Of a stretch of DNA of 26,735 nt, positions 16,647 through 23,827 are shown in pieces. The stretch's first letter is position 1. Every line of letters begins with the position of its first letter. The translations under genes were made by a program, and so were the position numbers. The notes under the pieces are model-generated. The model searched no databases, was not told the origin of the DNA, and saw nothing but the letters and a program-made list of their open reading frames with translations. This stretch comes from JAHEJX01 sp041605955 (GTDB lineage: Bacteria; Actinomycetota; Acidimicrobiia; Spongiisociales; UBA5794): the NCBI GenBank assembly GCA_041605955.1, contig JBFIXI010000058.1, positions 1 through 26,735 of the forward strand, given 5' to 3'.

Positions 16647-17630
16647 ATGAAGGCATACATCCAAACCGAGTACGGGACGCCGGAAGTGGCCGTTCAGGTG
16701 GAGCGACCGGTGCCGGTACCCGAGCCGGATCAGGTGGTGATTGAGGTGCATGCCACCTCCGTCAACCCCTACGACTGGCACATGATGACTGGCAAGCCGT
16801 GGCTGGTACGCCTGACGGCCGGACTGCGGCGGCCCAAGGACGGACGGATGGGCCGCGACGTAGCTGGGGTGATCGCCGCCGTCGGATCGGATATCACCAA
16901 TTTCGCCGTGGGCGATGAGGTCTTCGGCGGTGCCACCGGCGCCTACGCCGAGCTCGCCACGGCGAAGGAGAAGAGCGTGGCGTTCAAGCCGGCCAATGTC
17001 TCGTTCGCGGAAGCAGGCGGAGCTGGGATCGCCGCGACCACCGCCCTGCAGGGTCTGCGGCTGACCGGAGAGATCACGCCGAGCGACGACGTGCTGATCA
17101 ACGGCGCATCCGGGGGAGTCGGGACCTATGCCATCCAGATCGCCAAGGCCTACGGAGCGAACGTCACCGCAGTGTGCAGCACACCCAACGTCGCGACCGC
17201 CCGCTCACTCGGGGCGGATCGGGTGGTCGACTACACGCAAGTCGACTTCCTCGAAACGGAAGATCGTTACGACCTGTTCTTCGACACGGTTGGCATCCGC
17301 CCCGTGCTGGCGTGTCGCCGGGTCCTCAAGCCGGCGGGCCGGTACGTGGCGGCCAGCGTTCCGAAGAAGATGTCCAAGATCTTCGGCAGGATGATCCGCA
17401 TGCCGCTGATATCGCTCCTCGGAGATCGCCAGGTCAAGCTGCTCAGCGCGGCCAGCAACAATGATGACCTTGTCCTCTTGGCCGAGCTGATGGACAGCGG
17501 CAAGGTGAAGACGGTGATCGACCGCACCTACCGCTTCGATCAGCTTCCGGATGCCTTGCGCTACCAAGGCGAAGGTCACGCTCGGGGCAAGACGATCGTC
17601 ACCATCGTCGATTCCGAGATGGAGGGTTGA
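16647..17630 (+). CDS. NAD(P)-dependent MDR oxidoreductase, quinone-reductase type
   Basis: A 327-residue protein starting MKAYIQTEYG; five upstream codons are possible but lack a better ribosome site. It lacks the zinc ligands of true alcohol dehydrogenases and has the quinone oxidoreductase pattern: HATSVNPYDWHMMTG, GRDVAGVIAAVG, and the nucleotide fold LINGASGGVGTYAIQIAKA. It probably reduces quinones or enones with NADPH. The stop overlaps the ribosome site of the following DUF385 gene (1 nt between), so the two form an operon. Confidence 0.9.
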   Translation: MKAYIQTEYGTPEVAVQVERPVPVPEPDQVVIEVHATSVNPYDWHMMTGKPWLVRLTAGLRRPKDGRMGRDVAGVIAAVGSDITNFAVGDEVFGGATGAYAELATAKEKSVAFKPANVSFAEAGGAGIAATTALQGLRLTGEITPSDDVLINGASGGVGTYAIQIAKAYGANVTAVCSTPNVATARSLGADRVVDYTQVDFLETEDRYDLFFDTVGIRPVLACRRVLKPAGRYVAASVPKKMSKIFGRMIRMPLISLLGDRQVKLLSAASNNDDLVLLAELMDSGKVKTVIDRTYRFDQLPDALRYQGEGHARGKTIVTIVDSEMEG

Positions 17631-17631
17631 G

Positions 17632-18003
17632 ATGCCGCTTCCCCGATTGCTCGCCAAGATCAACAAACGGGTCTTCAACCCGCGCCAGGCCAGAAACGAC
17701 AAATGGGTGGTGGTGATACACGAGGGTCGCAAGTCGGGCCGGGTCTATGAGACGCCGGTTGCCCGGCTCCGGGACGGAAACAGTTACTTGTTCGTGCTGA
17801 TGTATGGCACAGAGTCTGATTGGGTGCGCAACGTACTCGCCGCCGGTAAGGCGGAGCTGCGGGACGGGTCGAAGACCCACACCGTTACGAATCCTCGGTT
17901 GGTGCCTGAGGAGGAGTTCTGGTCACGGGTGCCAAGCGGAGTCAAGCCGCCGCCGGGCTTCATGAACGTGCACGATTTTCTCGAGCTCGAGATCGCCGAA
18001 TAA
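17632..18003 (+). CDS. F420-type nitroreductase/deazaflavin-dependent oxidoreductase (DUF385, Ddn-like)
   Basis: A 123-residue split-barrel flavoprotein. VVVIHEGRKSGRVYETPVARLRDG matches the DUF385/Ddn pattern (G-R-x-S-G-x-x-x-x-T-P) that holds the F420 or flavin phosphate. YGTESDWVRNVLAAGKAEL is the second conserved block (DWVRNVRAAG type). Such proteins use reduced F420 to reduce quinones or nitro compounds, though members may bind other ligands. It begins 1 nt after the MDR gene and is clearly coupled to it. It converges with the App1-like gene, with only 4 nt between the stops. Confidence 0.88.
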   Translation: MPLPRLLAKINKRVFNPRQARNDKWVVVIHEGRKSGRVYETPVARLRDGNSYLFVLMYGTESDWVRNVLAAGKAELRDGSKTHTVTNPRLVPEEEFWSRVPSGVKPPPGFMNVHDFLELEIAE

Positions 18004-18007
18004 GCGA

Positions 18008-19117
18008 TCACTTTGCCTGGGCGGCAACGGCCGATGCGACCTGGTGAGCCGAGTCAGGCGTGATCAGGCCCTTAGCTGCCGCATGCGCGGCGGCCTCAGC
18101 CGAGGTTGCCACGAGCAGCATGTCGATCCCGGCGGCATAGAGCTGGGACGCGATCTTTGCGACGCCTGCGTCGCGGGGATCTCTCGATACGTCGCGGATG
18201 TAGACGGCCCTGATCCGGTTCGGCTGATCGAGTGCTACGTCGCGGTAGATCTCTGGATCATGCTCGCCGCTGTCTCCGATCAGGACGACCGGCGTGGCCG
18301 GATACGTCCTGAGGATGCGCTCGATGGTCCGCCGCTTGTGGGTCGGATCGGTGAGGAGCTTGTTGCTGTCGAACCCGTAATCACGCAACAGGATCGGACC
18401 GGGCGGTAGCCGGTTGACCTCCATGAAGTCGACCATGAAGTCGAAGAGATTCCACGGTCCGTTGGATACATAGAAGATCGGATTGTCGGCGTGGCCGGCT
18501 GCGCCCCGCCGCAGCGCCTCGTACAGCTCGCTCACCCCCAGGAAGGGCGTTCTCGTCTTCGCGTTGTGCAGCAACGTGTTTCGTACCATTCGGAGCAGGC
18601 TGGTCGCTTCGGTGTGCAGGACCGTGTCGTCGATGTCGCTGATGATCAGCGTTTCTGCACTCGACGCAGGAACCAGCACCTTGGCTCGGCCGATGGCAGG
18701 GCCTGACGACTGCAGCGACGCTTCGATAGAGAGCTCGTGCCACTGGCCGGCGGGCAACGGGCGCTGAGGGTGCAGCTCGATATCGAAGTAACCCTCTTCG
18801 TCTGTGCGGGTCTCCCTGGCAACCGCACCAAGGCCGGCGAGCACGGTTGCGCCGGCGATCTCGTTCGAGGCGAACCGGCGGTACGCCCGCAGCAGGTTGT
18901 GCCAGGCGCGATCCCCATCGGCAGCCGGGGCGATTCTGGGGTCTCGCAGCACCCGTCCCCGGCTCCACAGGCTGTGGGGAGTCCCGTATGTCAAGTAGGG
19001 AACGACGACCATCGGTTGCGCATCGCCTCGGCGATCGGCAACCAGCGCTCGGAGCCGATCCGCGCCTTCATCGGCAACGTGAGCTAGTCGTGTAAAGAGA
19101 TCTCGCCACTCGGTCAC
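18008..19117 (-). CDS. App1-like phosphatidate phosphatase (DUF2183)
   Basis: About 369 residues from GTG 19117. The DIDDT motif (D161, D163, D164) in TLIISDIDDTVLHTEATSLL is the HAD-type nucleophile site of App1 phosphatases, and FYVSNGPWNLFDFMVDFM and ILLRDYG, VLIGDSGEHDPEIY follow as the other HAD motifs. The N-terminal half holds the usual beta-rich region before the catalytic domain. The frame is open up to a GTG at 19288, but that extra N-terminus (MSYGPGKTILRRAAG) is the antisense of a broken tRNA copy and its promoter, so I reject it as coding. Likely role: dephosphorylation of phosphatidic acid or a similar lipid. Confidence 0.88.
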   Translation of the reverse strand: MTEWRDLFTRLAHVADEGADRLRALVADRRGDAQPMVVVPYLTYGTPHSLWSRGRVLRDPRIAPAADGDRAWHNLLRAYRRFASNEIAGATVLAGLGAVARETRTDEEGYFDIELHPQRPLPAGQWHELSIEASLQSSGPAIGRAKVLVPASSAETLIISDIDDTVLHTEATSLLRMVRNTLLHNAKTRTPFLGVSELYEALRRGAAGHADNPIFYVSNGPWNLFDFMVDFMEVNRLPPGPILLRDYGFDSNKLLTDPTHKRRTIERILRTYPATPVVLIGDSGEHDPEIYRDVALDQPNRIRAVYIRDVSRDPRDAGVAKIASQLYAAGIDMLLVATSAEAAAHAAAKGLITPDSAHQVASAVAAQAK

Positions 19118-19244
19118 GCCGCCGCAGTGTTGCAGACCGCCGGCCCGGCTGCCGCCGGAGCTCGTGATCAGCGGCGACCGACCGAGAGGAAAGCCGACCA
19201 GTTCGGGCTCAAGCCCTGCGACAAAGGGTGCCTCCACGGGCGTG

Positions 19245-19297
19245 CCTGCTGCTCGCCGTAGAATCGTCTTTCCGGGCCCGTAGCTCACTTGGTTGGA
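19245..19297 (+). repeat. Broken second copy of tRNA promoter and tRNA 5' end
   Basis: This segment repeats 19407-19460 almost exactly: the promoter block CTCGCCGTAGAATCGTCT and the tRNA start GGGCCCGTAGCTCA. It then diverges after about 24 nt of tRNA, within the D arm. The offset between the copies is 163 nt. It is a partial duplication of the tRNA locus or a scar of recombination at the tRNA gene. Confidence 0.85.
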
Positions 19298-19436
19298 TGA
19301 GGTGCTTCGAACGAGCGAGCTGCGGCTGGTGATCTTGGTTTGATGTTGTCGAAGGTGTGTTTGCAGCGTGAGGGATGCTTCGAAGGTCCCTCGAAGGGAC
19401 TCGTCCCCTGCTGGCTCGCCGTAGAATCGTCTCTCC

Positions 19437-19510
19437 GGGCCCGTAGCTCAGTTGGTTAGAGCAGGGGACTCATAATCCCTTGGCCGCAGGTTCGAGTCCT
19501 GCCGGGCCCA
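19437..19510 (+). tRNA. tRNA with anticodon CAT (Met elongator or Ile2)
   Basis: A 74-nt gene with complete cloverleaf: acceptor GGGCCCG/CGGGCCC plus A, D arm GCTC-AGTTGGTTA-GAGC, anticodon arm GGGGA-CTCATAA-TCCCT and T arm GCAGG-TTCGAGT-CCTGC. CCA is not encoded. Anticodon CAT could be elongator Met or the lysidine-modified Ile tRNA; the sequence resembles both and I cannot decide. The -10-like TAGAAT lies 11-16 nt upstream. Confidence 0.95.
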
Positions 19511-19512
19511 CG

Positions 19513-19559
19513 CGGACTCGCCGGAGGCGAGTCCGTTGGCAGTTCGCTTTGCGAACTGC
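19513..19559 (+). terminator. Two tandem hairpins after the tRNA gene
   Basis: CGGACTCGCC/GGCGAGTCCG (19513-19535, 10 bp, loop GGA) is followed by GCAGTTCGC/GCGAACTGC (19539-19559, 9 bp, loop TTT). Both stems are perfect. They start 3 nt after the tRNA and probably end its transcript; no long T run follows. Confidence 0.65.
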
Positions 19560-19963
19560 TCTACCTCACTGGTAGTTGGTTCAGGAACTGTCCAGTTAGG
19601 CCCACCGCGAGGCTTCCGAACCCAGTGTTTCCCCTGTTCGGTACGTGGTTTCTGGCAGCCTGTCCTATTTGATAGGAAAGTGTCGTTTCTCGCACCTTCG
19701 ACCCTCACCGAGCGAAGAGCTTCACGCCATGCTGCTCGACGTGACCGCTGTATCTGCGGCCAAACGGGTTGGATGTGGGCCGCGTCACTCGGCCCAGATG
19801 TGCTCGGCGTCGGCGGCATCACCCCACCGGGTATATCGCGCCCCAGTGAGTGTTTGTGGCAGACGAAGCGCTGGCTCATCGGTGGATTGTGGCGCCCGCC
19901 GAGCTGGCCGCCAGGGGAGGTAACGGGTGAAGTCGCCGGCTCGCTACGGACGGATCCAGCCGG
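19560..19963. other. Intergenic stretch with diverged repeat copy A
   Basis: No confident gene. It contains repeat copy A (19661-19696). A minus-strand frame ending near 19795 reads LPQTLTGARYTRWGDAADAE before a stop and could be the tail of a lost gene, but nothing supports a start. Confidence 0.4.
19661..19696 (+). repeat. Diverged 36-nt repeat, copy A
   Basis: Aligns without gaps to 21019-21054 with 26 of 36 identical positions. Conserved blocks are TGTCCT at the start, AGTG in the middle and CGTTTCTC near the end. Copy A also contains a perfect inverted repeat TCCTAT-TTG-ATAGGA. Confidence 0.5.
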
Positions 19964-20317
19964 CTAGTCGGATGAGCGCGGTGTCTGTTGGTGGAGGACG
20001 AGCGTCCAGCCGGCGTCCCGTCTCGAGTACACGCTCGTCACTGCTGCGGTGTATTCGGACCCGTCGGCGGTGGTGGCGACGGTCGTGTACACGAGGGCTG
20101 CGACGTCGCTCGTTATCGGCACACAGGTCGGCGAGTCGATCGTGTAGCTCTCCCACTCCTCGGCGCCACTCATTGACGCCACCACGTCATCCTTGGACAT
20201 CAAACCAATGTGGAACACCATGAGTCCGTCGTCGGCGAAGTGCTCCCGATAGAAGTCGGCGTCACCCGCCGCCCGCCAGAAGCGATGCTCCTTCGCCAGC
20301 AGTTCGTCGATGAGCAT
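19964..20317 (-). CDS. SnoaL/NTF2-like protein (DUF4440 type)
   Basis: A 117-residue single-domain cone-shaped fold protein. LLAKEHRFWRAAGDADFYREHFADDGLMVF, then SKDDVVASMSGAEEWESYTI, and a final strand GWTLVLHQQTP are the usual NTF2-like sequence of features. Members are enzymes or ligand binders; no substrate is visible. The start at 20317 is fixed by the -10 element TAGCGT (minus strand, 20330-20325) 7 nt upstream, giving a leaderless transcript. Confidence 0.85.
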   Translation of the reverse strand: MLIDELLAKEHRFWRAAGDADFYREHFADDGLMVFHIGLMSKDDVVASMSGAEEWESYTIDSPTCVPITSDVAALVYTTVATTADGSEYTAAVTSVYSRRDAGWTLVLHQQTPRSSD

Positions 20318-20359
20318 GCAGGACACGCTACTCCAGGCCATCATCGTCGGCCCAGCGAC

Positions 20360-20643
20360 TCACAACGCGTACTCGATCGACCCGTCGCGGCGGACCTCTT
20401 CGGCGAAACCCTCGAACCAAAGTGATACCGCCACGAACCATGCGACTCCAGCGACCACACACCAAGCGGCAGCGCTGAGCACCGAACCGGGAGGCGCGCC
20501 ATCGATGACCGCCCGCATGGCGTGAAGCCCGTGGGTGACGGGGAATCCCTGGGCAACGATCTAGGGAGCGGGAAGGAGACATCGAACACGGCGGTCGCCA
20601 CGAGGAGGCCGACGAACGAGGTGCCGGTTGCATCGGGATCCAC
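20360..20643 (-). pseudogene. Remnant of an ABC-2 type permease (C-terminal part)
   Basis: The minus-strand frame from 20560 to the TGA at 20360 reads IVAQGFPVTHGLHAMRAVID, then two hydrophobic segments (LSAAAWCVVAGVAWFVAVSLW) and an end FAEEVRRDGSIEYAL. This is the typical last part of an ABC-2 permease (the P-x-TH-x-L-x-A-x-R block, last transmembrane helix, R-x-G-x-x-E-Y/F end). A TAG at 20561-20563 and a frame change separate it from GTSFVGLLVATAVFDVSFPL in the upstream frame. Most of the N-terminal half is gone. It lies next to an ATPase remnant. Confidence 0.7.
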
Positions 20644-20679
20644 TGCACGCTCCGCCCAAGGAACGTCACATAGACGCGA

Positions 20680-20853
20680 CTACGCGAGGAGACGAGGAGT
20701 GGGAGGATGCCGAGCCTCTGCGCCCACGTCATGGACCTGCTCGACGGTCAAGGAGACCTGATCGAGAGCGACAATCCTTTCGCCCTTCTTACGGAATACC
20801 TTTCCGCCGACGAACTCGCGGCTCACCCGATCGACGACCACGGCTGCTGTCAT
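20680..20853 (-). pseudogene. N-terminal remnant of an ABC transporter ATPase
   Basis: From ATG 20853 the minus strand reads MTAAVVVDRVSREFVGGKVF, then ERIVALDQVSLTVEQ, which is the start of a DrrA-type ABC ATPase up to just before its Walker A loop. After residue 39 the similarity stops and the frame ends with TAG at 20680 after 57 residues. The Walker A, signature and Walker B motifs are absent. Together with the permease remnant this looks like an ATPase-permease operon that lost its middle by one internal deletion. Confidence 0.7.
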
Positions 20854-21130
20854 GGCGGGGCAGGGAGGGTGTTGTGCAGCACTCGCTCGGCCGTCGACAC
20901 CGATCGGGTACCTACTCAGGCCCCTAACCAGCTACTTCGAGGTGTGAAGGCCGTGCTATCAGGCCCACTGGTCGTTCTCGGACCCCACATCGCCCTGGAG
21001 GGCACAGTTTTCGTACCTTGTCCTGCTTGGTACTGGAGTGGCGTTTCTCAAACCCTGACTGGGGTGGAGGCTTCAGCAGACTTATGGAGCATCGGTGTCG
21101 ACAACGGGTCGCCAAATCGGCCATGCCGTC
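20854..21130. other. Intergenic stretch between ATPase and MerR remnants
   Basis: No gene is supported. It contains repeat copy B (21019-21054). A plus-strand open frame crosses it but its sequence does not resemble a protein family and it runs antisense to the ATPase remnant. Confidence 0.4.
21019..21054 (+). repeat. Diverged 36-nt repeat, copy B
   Basis: Second copy of the repeat at 19661-19696, same orientation, 26 of 36 positions identical. The internal inverted repeat of copy A is not preserved here. Confidence 0.5.
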
Positions 21131-21161
21131 TTGACCTTCGAGTCGCTTGAAGGTTTAACGT
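21131..21161 (+). promoter_or_regulatory. MerR-type promoter with 19-bp spacer and operator
   Basis: TTGACC (21131-21136) and TAACGT (21156-21161) are separated by 19 nt, the over-long spacer typical of MerR-regulated promoters. The spacer region contains the near-perfect palindrome CCTTCGAG-TCG-CTTGAAGG (7 of 8 pairs). The ATG of the MerR remnant follows 7 nt after the -10. Confidence 0.8.
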
Positions 21162-21168
21162 CCCAGTA

Positions 21169-21261
21169 ATGAGGATCGGACAAGCATTGGTGCGAGCGGT
21201 GTTGGAGGCGTCGGCGATTCGATTCTACGAGTCGGCTGGAGTGCTACCAGGGTTCGTGTGA
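21169..21261 (+). pseudogene. N-terminal remnant of a MerR-family regulator
   Basis: The 30-residue frame begins MRIGQALVRAVLEASAIRFY and continues ESAGVLPGFV before TGA. M-R-I-G and the block SAIRFYESAGVLP are the MerR helix-turn-helix and the start of its wing; the loop before the recognition helix is altered (RAVLEAS). The rest of the DNA-binding domain and the whole effector domain are missing. The promoter in front is intact in form, so the gene was lost recently or the operator still serves another regulator. Confidence 0.75.
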
Positions 21262-21322
21262 GTTCCAAGTGGGGAGAGCACGAACGAGGTCGCGCCGACC
21301 GAATGGCCTTCGGTGCCCTTGT

Positions 21323-22312
21323 TCAAGGAAGGACGACGAGTTTGCCGGTGGCGCGTCCCGCCTCCATGTCGGCGTGGGCTTGTGAGATCTCGTCGATCCG
21401 GTACGTGCGATGGATGGGTGCGTGGGCGTCGCCTGCGGCGACGGCGTCGAGGAAGTCCTGGAGCACGTCGGCGGGGAGATCGCTGGCGTCGCCGCCGTAG
21501 GCGGTGAGCCGGACACCCCGTGGGAGGTATTCGATCGGGTAGAAGTCCGGCACGGTCCATTGGTTCGAGAGCATCCCGGTGAAACACACGACGCCGTGGA
21601 CCTTTGTGGCGCGCAGCGTATCGGGCAGGGTGGGTGTTCCGACCAGTTCGAGGGCGGTGTCGACGCCGCTGGGAAAGAGTTCGCGGACCTGGGCTGCGAC
21701 GTTGCCGTCGTCGATCAGCGGGTGGTCGACGCCGATGCTCCGAAGGACCTCAGTACGTGAGGGTTTGCGGGTGGTGGAGAGCACCGTCATGCCTCGCCGT
21801 GTGGCAAGCACTGCGGTGGCCATGCCAATCGACGAGGTGCCTCCGCGGATCAGGATCGATTGGTCGCGCTGCGCGTCGAGGCCAACCGTCAGCGACCCGT
21901 GTGAGGTCTGGAGCATCTCGGGTACGGCACCGAGGGTGGCCCAGTCGAGATCGCTGGTGAACGGAACGGTCTGGCGAACAGGAACACAGGTGTATTCGGC
22001 GTAACCACCGTGAAAGGTGCGGCCCATACCGCCCATCATGGCGGCGACTTGCTGGCCCGGCGCCAACTCCCCGCCGGGACAGTCGACCACGGTGCCGGTG
22101 GCCTCAATACCGAGGACACGAGGGAACGTCACCCCATCCGCAAGACCGAGCCGCGTGTGAAGTTCCGACCGGTTCAATCCGAACGCTTCGACCTTGATCA
22201 GGACCTGCCCGGCGTCGGGGGAGGGAACCGGCAGCTCGCGGATCTGGAGCGCCTCGGGTGGTCCGGGGGCCTCGAGCACGACGGCTCGCATCCGCTTCGG
22301 CACGTTCGTCAT
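21323..22312 (-). CDS. MDR oxidoreductase, quinone-reductase type
   Basis: A 329-residue zinc-independent medium-chain oxidoreductase from ATG 22312 (a TTG at 22324 is less likely). PRVLGIEATGTVVD, FGLNRSELHTRLG and the nucleotide fold ILIRGGTSSIGMATAVLA are typical; the Gly-rich loop is GGTSSIG rather than GASGGVG. It likely reduces quinones or enals with NADPH. It is the last gene of a three-gene operon (DUF6069, DUF385, MDR), starting 8 nt after the DUF385 stop. Confidence 0.9.
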   Translation of the reverse strand: MTNVPKRMRAVVLEAPGPPEALQIRELPVPSPDAGQVLIKVEAFGLNRSELHTRLGLADGVTFPRVLGIEATGTVVDCPGGELAPGQQVAAMMGGMGRTFHGGYAEYTCVPVRQTVPFTSDLDWATLGAVPEMLQTSHGSLTVGLDAQRDQSILIRGGTSSIGMATAVLATRRGMTVLSTTRKPSRTEVLRSIGVDHPLIDDGNVAAQVRELFPSGVDTALELVGTPTLPDTLRATKVHGVVCFTGMLSNQWTVPDFYPIEYLPRGVRLTAYGGDASDLPADVLQDFLDAVAAGDAHAPIHRTYRIDEISQAHADMEAGRATGKLVVLP

Positions 22313-22320
22313 CGACAACG

Positions 22321-22752
22321 TCAATCCGAGCGGTCGAGCAGCACCACCGGGATACGTCGCTCGGTCATCGTTTCGTATGTGCCGAACTGCGGCATGATCG
22401 CTACCAGCTTGGCATAGAGCTCGTCACGGAGTTGGCCATCTTCCACGGTGGTGGCGATGGCGGGGAACTTCTCGGTACCAACCGCGACGGTGACGTCGGG
22501 ATTGGCCCGGACATTGAGGAACCAGTGGGGGTGGTTGTGCGCACCACCTTTGCTTGCGGCGACCACGTAGCTCCGGTTGTGGGTGGCGTAGACCAGTGGA
22601 TTCAGTCGCAGCTTTCCGGTCTTGGCGCCGGTGTTGTGCAGGATCAACACGGGCTTGCCCTCGAAGAACCCGCCCACCGAGCCGTCGTTGGCCCGGAAGT
22701 CCTCGATCACCTGGGTGTTGATGTCGTCCATCTCTTCCTTCTCGTCAGTCAC
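22321..22752 (-). CDS. F420-type nitroreductase/deazaflavin-dependent oxidoreductase (DUF385)
   Basis: A 143-residue Ddn-like split barrel. VLILHNTGAKTGKLRLNPLVY has the conserved G-x-x-x-T-G-x-x-R-x-x-P/NPL block and HPHWFLNVRANPDVTVAVG is the second family signature. GTG 22752 is taken as start because it overlaps the TGA of the upstream gene (GTGA); an ATG at 22731 with AAGGAAGAG before it is an alternative. F420- or flavin-dependent reduction of quinones or similar compounds is expected. Confidence 0.9.
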   Translation of the reverse strand: MTDEKEEMDDINTQVIEDFRANDGSVGGFFEGKPVLILHNTGAKTGKLRLNPLVYATHNRSYVVAASKGGAHNHPHWFLNVRANPDVTVAVGTEKFPAIATTVEDGQLRDELYAKLVAIMPQFGTYETMTERRIPVVLLDRSD

Positions 22753-23195
22753 AGCGTGTTCTCCTGCGAGGGTGTTGCCGAGAGAGGGCGTCCGGTTGCC
22801 CGCCGCTCGACGGGGAGTTGGCGAGACAGCAAACCTACGATCGGCACAGCCGCAGCCAGGTGCAGGACGTTCAGCCAGATCGCCGTCAATGTCTCCTCGG
22901 CGGTGGTGAATGGAATGATCCCGTAGAGCACCAACCCCACCGCGCACACGGCGACGAAGGTTGCTTGCGGCCGTCCCAATCGCTGTGCGACGAGCGCCAG
23001 TCCGATCCCCACGCCGCCACCGAGGACGGTGAACATCAAGGCCTGACCGATCACGACCTCTGCGACGGATTCGCCTCCGGGTTGTGTCACGAGCAGAGGA
23101 CCGCTCACCGCATCGGCCGTCAAGTAGCCGACGGTGACCAGGGCCAGGGCAACGGCGATCCCGATGAGTCCGGCCTTAACCAACGAAACGTTCAC
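22749..23195 (-). CDS. DUF6069 family membrane protein
   Basis: A 148-residue protein with four predicted membrane helices: VKAGLIGIAVALALVTVGYL, ALMFTVLGGGVGIGLALVAQ, FVAVCAVGLVLYGIIPF and the last around LNVLHLAAAVPIVGLL. Pattern and length fit DUF6069. The function is unknown. It is the first gene of the operon running left from the MarR palindrome and overlaps the DUF385 gene by 4 nt. Confidence 0.8.
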   Translation of the reverse strand: MNVSLVKAGLIGIAVALALVTVGYLTADAVSGPLLVTQPGGESVAEVVIGQALMFTVLGGGVGIGLALVAQRLGRPQATFVAVCAVGLVLYGIIPFTTAEETLTAIWLNVLHLAAAVPIVGLLSRQLPVERRATGRPLSATPSQENTL

Positions 23196-23288
23196 GACAG
23201 TCCTCCAAGATTCGATTCCGACCGGCCACTAGTCCGGGTGCGCCCCCCGGGCCCCAAGTGATTGCGTCAGTCGATGAGTGCCCCCGAA

Positions 23289-23331
23289 ACTCTAACAGAT
23301 TGATTGAGTCAATCAACTTGTTAGCTAGAGT
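23289..23331. promoter_or_regulatory. 33-bp palindrome with mirrored -10 boxes (MarR operator, divergent promoters)
   Basis: 23292-23324 is an inverted repeat with 16-bp arms around G23308, 14 of 16 positions paired; the inner TTGATTGA-G-TCAATCAA is perfect. On the plus strand TAGAGT (23326-23331) lies 7 nt before the marR ATG; on the minus strand the same hexamer TAGAGT lies at 23294-23289 for the DUF6069 operon. One bound MarR dimer would block both promoters. Confidence 0.85.
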
Positions 23332-23338
23332 GAGGGAC

Positions 23339-23827
23339 ATGGCTGTGCAACTCCGAACCACTGAAGCGTCAGAGACGTATCGGACGCTGTGGGCGACCCT
23401 CACAGAGCTACACGGCGTGCTTGTCGGAGAAATGGAGGACGAGACCGGGATGCCGTTTGAGCGGTACAGCATCCTGTTGATGCTCGCGAAAGCCGAGAAC
23501 GAAGCCCTGCGCCCTTCCGAGCTCGCCGACGCCCTTCCCATCACACGCAGCGGTGTCACCCGGCTCATCGACCGATTGGAACGTGACGGGATTGTGGAGC
23601 GCCGCTCATGCGCAACCGATGGTCGCGGCAGATTTGTCGCACTCACTCCGCTGGGCGAGGAGGTCTTCCGGCAGGCGGGTCGGGTGCATCTGCGTGGCAT
23701 CGACCGTCATCTCGGCTCCAACCTCACGGTGGATGAGATGGCAGAGCTGCGCCGGATCACGGCCAAGCTCGGCGACGCCATAGACGCTGCGCATACCCAA
23801 GACACCCGAACAAGGGAGCAAACGTGA
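23339..23827 (+). CDS. MarR-family transcriptional regulator
   Basis: A 162-residue winged-helix regulator. LRPSELADALPITRSGVTRLIDRLERDGIVERRSCATDGRGRFVALTPLG is the complete MarR recognition helix and wing, with the D-x-R-G wing motif. The ATG at 23339 is 7 nt after a TAGAGT -10 box; the frame is open further up, through the palindrome, which is not expected to be coding. The operator palindrome in front implies autoregulation and control of the divergent operon. It overlaps the next gene by 4 nt. Confidence 0.92.
   Translation: MAVQLRTTEASETYRTLWATLTELHGVLVGEMEDETGMPFERYSILLMLAKAENEALRPSELADALPITRSGVTRLIDRLERDGIVERRSCATDGRGRFVALTPLGEEVFRQAGRVHLRGIDRHLGSNLTVDEMAELRRITAKLGDAIDAAHTQDTRTREQT

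Noticed and set aside
19118..19288. N-terminal extension of the App1-like gene to GTG 19288
   Set aside because: The first residues are the antisense of the duplicated tRNA start and promoter, and App1-type similarity begins after GTG 19117.
19536..19967. Open frames on both strands after the tRNA
   Set aside because: They run through the tandem hairpins and the repeat; the minus frame includes ARQDSNLRPRDYE, the usual false translation of a tRNA.
20707..21150. 147-codon plus-strand open frame starting MPSLCAHVMDLL
   Set aside because: It is antisense to the ABC ATPase remnant and shows no protein-like pattern.
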